DNA from: Candidatus Bathyarchaeota archaeon
Lineage (GTDB): Archaea > Thermoproteota > Bathyarchaeia > 40CM-2-53-6 > RBG-13-38-9
NCBI GenBank assembly: GCA_007050885.1
Contig: SMYQ01000051.1
Location: 6,840-14,941, forward strand
Direction: 5' to 3'
DNA length: 8,102 nt
Positions 5,712-8,102 of the stretch are shown in pieces. Numbering within the stretch: position 1 is the first letter of the stretch; the number at the start of each line of letters is the position of its first letter. The notes beneath the pieces are model-generated. The model was not told the DNA's origin. It made no database searches and was given only the letters and a program-made list of their open reading frames with translations. Position numbers and translations under genes: made by a program.

Positions 5712-6254
5712 TTGGATATGATCAGATTGAATTTCTTTAAATTTCGTTGGTTACTGATGGCCTCGATGTCAGGCATAATTGCTTTGACTTTAACTCTATA
5801 TAGCATACGGTTACATCCTTCTCCCACTATCTATGGAGAACAGTTTATTTTGAATGAGTGGGCACCTATTCCATTCATACAGTTTAAACCAATTACTCTA
5901 ATCTTTGTTTTTATATTTCTGTTCTATGCCTTTTTAGTTCAACATTTTGAGAATAAAATTGCAAAGCTGAACCGTGATATTCAGTTATTTCTATTTATTG
6001 TCGCCTTTTTAATGACGGTGGGCTCTCTTTATGAATTATTTTTTAATTTTACGCTTTGGGGGGCTTTAATGTCAACTACTGGCGTTTCAAACCCAGATAT
6101 TCTTGTTAACAGATTTCCAAATCCGGAAACAGCTGTCTCACTTGTCTATGCAAGCAAATTGGTGATTCTTATCTTTGCTTTGTCCTCATACTCTGTGTTT
6201 TTCTTACATAGACTCGATATGGCTCGACACTTTAGGTCTGATAGAGCGAATTAG
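5712..6254 (+). CDS. Four-TM membrane protein of unknown function
   Basis: This encodes 180 residues with four hydrophobic segments at about 13-32, 60-77, 89-110 and 145-166. A loop of about 25 residues links TM1 and TM2 (containing PTIYGEQFILNEWAPIP). A basic/polar segment (HFENKIAKLNRD) lies between TM2 and TM3, and a loop rich in Asn/Pro lies between TM3 and TM4. The C-terminus is basic (HRLDMARHFRSDR), probably cytoplasmic. I recognise no family and see no catalytic motif. The start may be TTG 5712 or ATG 5718, two codons later; neither has a clear Shine-Dalgarno. It lies 14-20 bases behind the AIR-synthase-like gene with no promoter between, so the two are probably co-transcribed and may act together. 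A T-rich stretch follows the stop. Confidence 0.75.
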   Translation: MDMIRLNFFKFRWLLMASMSGIIALTLTLYSIRLHPSPTIYGEQFILNEWAPIPFIQFKPITLIFVFIFLFYAFLVQHFENKIAKLNRDIQLFLFIVAFLMTVGSLYELFFNFTLWGALMSTTGVSNPDILVNRFPNPETAVSLVYASKLVILIFALSSYSVFFLHRLDMARHFRSDRAN

Positions 6255-6258
6255 AATG

Positions 6259-6286
6259 CTTTTTGATGGAATTTATTTTACTTTTG
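6259..6286 (+). terminator. T-rich stretch, possible terminator after the membrane protein gene
   Basis: CTTTTTG and then TTTATTTTACTTTT lie 4-32 bases after the stop at 6254 and before the next TATA box. Archaeal termination commonly uses such consecutive T-runs. No hairpin is evident. Confidence 0.3.
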
Positions 6287-6299
6287 ATGATCTCTACCG

Positions 6300-6306
6300 T
6301 TTATAT
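6300..6306 (+). promoter_or_regulatory. TATA box for the Orc1-like/wHTH/moaC cluster
   Basis: TTTATAT, flanked by CG and CC, closely fits the archaeal TATA consensus. It predicts a transcript start near 6328-6332. That leaves about 30 bases to the upstream start proposed at 6363, or about 65 to the TTG at 6396. No later promoter is seen, so the three following genes are probably one transcript. Confidence 0.55.
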
Positions 6307-6349
6307 CCGTTAGAATGTACAAGAATAGTTGCTATTTAGAGTCCCCATA

Positions 6350-6357
6350 GGGGTGAT
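6350..6357 (+). promoter_or_regulatory. Strong Shine-Dalgarno GGGGTGAT before the Orc1-like gene
   Basis: GGGGTGAT closely matches GAGGTGAT, the complement of the archaeal 16S rRNA 3' end. It is 38 bases from TTG 6396 but only 5 bases from ACG 6363, so it decides for an upstream start. GGGG is also the right arm of the small inverted repeat CCCC-ATA-GGGG (6343-6353), which could mask this site in the mRNA. Confidence 0.5.
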
Positions 6358-6395
6358 GCTATACGGTCGGTAAACCTGTAAAAATCAGAGATGAC

Positions 6396-7613
6396 TTGAT
6401 AAACCAAGTTTTACTCCGTCCGACCGTCTTCGAAGATGAAACGCCGCTATCCCTAGAACATGTTCCAAGAAAACTACCTCACAGAGAGAAACAATTAATT
6501 TTTCTAGCACAATTATTCAGGTCCCTAATTGAGAAGCCTGGTTCAACAAGCCAGAGGGTTTTGATATCAGGTCCTGTAGGAACCGGAAAGACGGTAATGG
6601 CTCAACGATTTGGACTGGACCTAGTAAAAACCGCAAGAGACAGGAAAATAGGCCTGCGCTATATCCATGTTAACTGCCGCGAATGTAAGGGAAGTTTGTT
6701 CGCGGTTCTGAGAAAGGTAATGAATGAATTTGAAGAACAATTCCCAAAGAGAGGATTCTCATCAGAGGAACTATTGCAAGCAATAATGCGTATTTTGGAT
6801 GAGAAGAATCTTTTCTTAATCCTAGCTCTAGATGAACTTGAGGCTTTACTTGAGACCGATAACTCGGCGCTCTATGCTCTGACCCGAGTTCAAGAGGACA
6901 GAGCAACCTCTCCTGTACGCCTTTCACTGATATGTATGCTCAGAGAACTAAAATATCTAGAACTTCTTGACAGAAGTACAGTAAGTACACTACAACAAAA
7001 TTTGATCGAATTAAATCCCTATGTGTCCAACGAACTCTTCGCTATTCTGAAAGATCGAGTAACTCTAGCGTTCAAAGAAGGGGCAGTCCAAGACGAAACA
7101 ATAGAATTGGCGGCTGATATAGCCTCATCAAGCGGTGATGCACGGTATGCCATAGAACTTCTTTGGAGGGCTGGGAAATACGCCGACTACGATGATAGTA
7201 AGGATGTCAAGCCTGAATATGTCAGGAAAGCTGCTGGAACAGTATATCCTACCTTGAGAGACGAGTATTTGAGAACTCTTTCTCTAAATGAAAAACTGTT
7301 TCTCCTTGCTCTATCCAGATATCTTGAAGATAATAACGTAGCCTATGCAAGTATGGGTGAAATTGAGGAAGCCTACAAAGTCGTCTGTGAAGAATATAAT
7401 TCTCAACCTAGAGCTCATACACAATTTTGGAAGTACATGAAACTCTTGAGTGCAACAGGACTGATCTCCACAAAGCTCTCAAGCAAAGGTGCCAAAGGAA
7501 GAACCACCCTGATAGGCTTATCCTCAATATCCGCCTCAACAATGAAAAAATGTATTGAAGCTGCTCTGGAAGTGTTCTCCACAGATGTCGCTAGAAAAAT
7601 GCGTAACACTTGA
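6396..7613 (+). CDS. Orc1/Cdc6-like AAA+ ATPase
   Basis: From TTG 6396 this gives 405 residues. The AAA+ domain has Walker A GPVGTGKT (59-66), Walker B LILALDE (141-147), and a sensor-2 type GDARYAIELL motif (247-256). The C-terminal part (about 290-380) looks like the winged-helix domain of Orc1/Cdc6, with WKYMKLLSATGLISTKL as recognition-helix region. Orc1/Cdc6 proteins bind origins and load the MCM helicase. The sensor-1 asparagine usual after strand 4 is not obvious (SLICMLREL, 177-185), so this may be a diverged paralogue rather than the initiator. The frame stays open upstream to 6357 and encodes VGKPVKIRDD just before the TTG, which resembles the N-terminus of relatives. Translation may therefore begin at ACG 6363 (416 residues), behind GGGGTGAT. 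The 3' end overlaps the winged-helix regulator gene. Confidence 0.87.
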   Translation: MINQVLLRPTVFEDETPLSLEHVPRKLPHREKQLIFLAQLFRSLIEKPGSTSQRVLISGPVGTGKTVMAQRFGLDLVKTARDRKIGLRYIHVNCRECKGSLFAVLRKVMNEFEEQFPKRGFSSEELLQAIMRILDEKNLFLILALDELEALLETDNSALYALTRVQEDRATSPVRLSLICMLRELKYLELLDRSTVSTLQQNLIELNPYVSNELFAILKDRVTLAFKEGAVQDETIELAADIASSSGDARYAIELLWRAGKYADYDDSKDVKPEYVRKAAGTVYPTLRDEYLRTLSLNEKLFLLALSRYLEDNNVAYASMGEIEEAYKVVCEEYNSQPRAHTQFWKYMKLLSATGLISTKLSSKGAKGRTTLIGLSSISASTMKKCIEAALEVFSTDVARKMRNT

Positions 7614-7884
7614 TGAGATTCTATCTTGCCGAGGAAAGACTAGAATTCTGATGCTCCTTTCCGAAGCAAAAGAACTCAATATAACCGAAATAGCCAAAAA
7701 TGTTGGCTTAAATCACTCCACAATAAATAATCATCTAATACAATTGGAAAAAACAGGACTTATTACGGAAAAGAGATTCGGCAGAATCAGAATCTATAAG
7801 TACTGTGAAGAAGACCCAAGAGCACAAGCGATAAAAAACCTGATCAAAGTTTGGAATGATCAAAACAACAAAAAAGGATGTTAA
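7585..7884 (+). CDS. ArsR-like winged-helix DNA-binding regulator
   Basis: This is a 99-residue single-domain protein. It opens with TLDEILSCRGKTRILMLLSE, the usual first helices. The helix-turn-helix follows (NITEIAKNVGLNHSTINNHLIQLEKTGLI) and then the wing (KRFGRIRIYKY), ending in a short charged helix. This is the archaeal ArsR/winged-HTH pattern for a homodimeric transcription factor. There are no metal-binding cysteines of the ArsR type in the recognition helix. I chose ATG 7585, which overlaps the ATPase gene by 29 bases. An earlier in-frame ATG at 7555 would add ten residues (MKLLWKCSPQ) that do not look like part of the fold. moaC follows its stop by 3 bases from TTG 7888, so it is embedded in an operon. 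It could control the cluster or act with the ATPase; its target is unknown. Confidence 0.85.
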   Translation: MSLEKCVTLDEILSCRGKTRILMLLSEAKELNITEIAKNVGLNHSTINNHLIQLEKTGLITEKRFGRIRIYKYCEEDPRAQAIKNLIKVWNDQNNKKGC

Positions 7885-7887
7885 AGA

Positions 7888-8102
7888 TTGAATAAACAGC
7901 CCAGCAGGTTCAAAATGGTAGATATCTCACCAAAAGAAGCTGTAGAAAGAGAAGCAACAGCTATTGGTAAACTAAGACTGAAAAAAGAAACTGCAAAAAA
8001 ACTGAGAGAAGGCAAAATCGAAAAAGGAGATCCTATTTCTATTTCTGAAGTGGCAGCTACACTGGCTACTAAAAATACAAGCCAACTCATTCCAAAGTGC
8101 CA
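7888..8102 (+). CDS. moaC: Cyclic pyranopterin monophosphate synthase MoaC (3' truncated)
   Basis: The first 71 residues of MoaC are present and the frame runs off the window. MoaC acts after MoaA in molybdenum cofactor synthesis, forming cyclic pyranopterin monophosphate from the 3',8-cyclo-GTP intermediate. The diagnostic run is FKMVDISPKEAVEREATAIG, then KGDPISISEVAATLATKNTSQLIPKC, with the first two bases of the next codon (CA) matching the expected His of the LIPxCHP motif. The later catalytic residues are outside the window. TTG 7888 is preferred over ATG 7915 because in MoaC proteins the MVDxS methionine is normally internal, about ten residues from the N-terminus, and because AGGA lies about 9 bases before the TTG. 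It begins 3 bases after the regulator's stop and is probably translationally coupled. Confidence 0.93.
   Translation, partial: MNKQPSRFKMVDISPKEAVEREATAIGKLRLKKETAKKLREGKIEKGDPISISEVAATLATKNTSQLIPKC

Noticed and set aside
7555..7584. ATG 7555 as the start of the winged-helix regulator
   Set aside because: The extra ten residues are encoded within the ATPase gene and do not fit the domain; ATG 7585 gives the usual length.
6670..7609. Minus-strand frames opposite the Orc1-like gene
   Set aside because: Antisense to a protein with Walker motifs; no independent support.
7881..8090. Minus-strand frame rich in Ser/Leu/Phe opposite moaC
   Set aside because: The plus strand here encodes recognisable MoaC; the antisense frame is a by-product of Lys/Glu-rich codons.

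Overview
The window looks like a piece of an AT-rich archaeal chromosome. The evidence is an archaeal-type threonyl-tRNA synthetase with the archaeal N-terminal editing domain, ribosomal protein eS26 (found in TACK/Asgard archaea and eukaryotes, generally not in Euryarchaeota), a CDP-alcohol transferase of the archaeal-lipid type, an Orc1/Cdc6-like AAA+ protein, TATA-type promoters and T-run terminators. A TACK lineage such as Bathyarchaeia or a relative fits best. That placement is an inference from remembered family patterns, not a search.

Left part (1-2830): the C-terminal end of a KaiC/RecA-fold ATPase enters on the + strand and meets a minus-strand group tail to tail. That group, in transcription order, is a 68-aa zinc-binding-type protein, thrS (threonyl-tRNA synthetase) and a 90-aa two-TM membrane protein with its own TATA box. 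The thrS frame clearly begins upstream of any ATG/GTG/TTG: the conserved N-terminal strand is encoded, and a CTG sits exactly where the initiator Met belongs.

Middle (2830-4220): a divergent promoter region is followed by a probable archaetidylinositol phosphate synthase (+), which converges on rps26e (-). Next comes a gap of about 380 bp with no protein gene. It holds a 67-nt hairpin closed by an 8-bp stem and followed by T6, which is a good small-RNA candidate.

Right-middle (4220-6255): a membrane-anchored monohaem cytochrome c, an intergenic 16-bp perfect palindrome just upstream of the next promoter, then a probable two-gene operon. The operon encodes an AIR-synthase/HypE-fold protein lacking the C-terminal cysteine of true HypE, and a four-TM protein of unknown function.

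Right end (6255-8102): one strong TATA box precedes a tightly packed cluster of an Orc1/Cdc6-like ATPase, an overlapping winged-helix regulator and the start of moaC (molybdenum cofactor synthesis), which is cut by the window edge. The ATPase also seems to begin at a non-standard codon (ACG) placed correctly behind a Shine-Dalgarno sequence. Two such cases, plus several TTG/GTG starts, make initiation-codon use the most distinctive feature of the window. I saw no CRISPR array, IS element, tRNA or rRNA.
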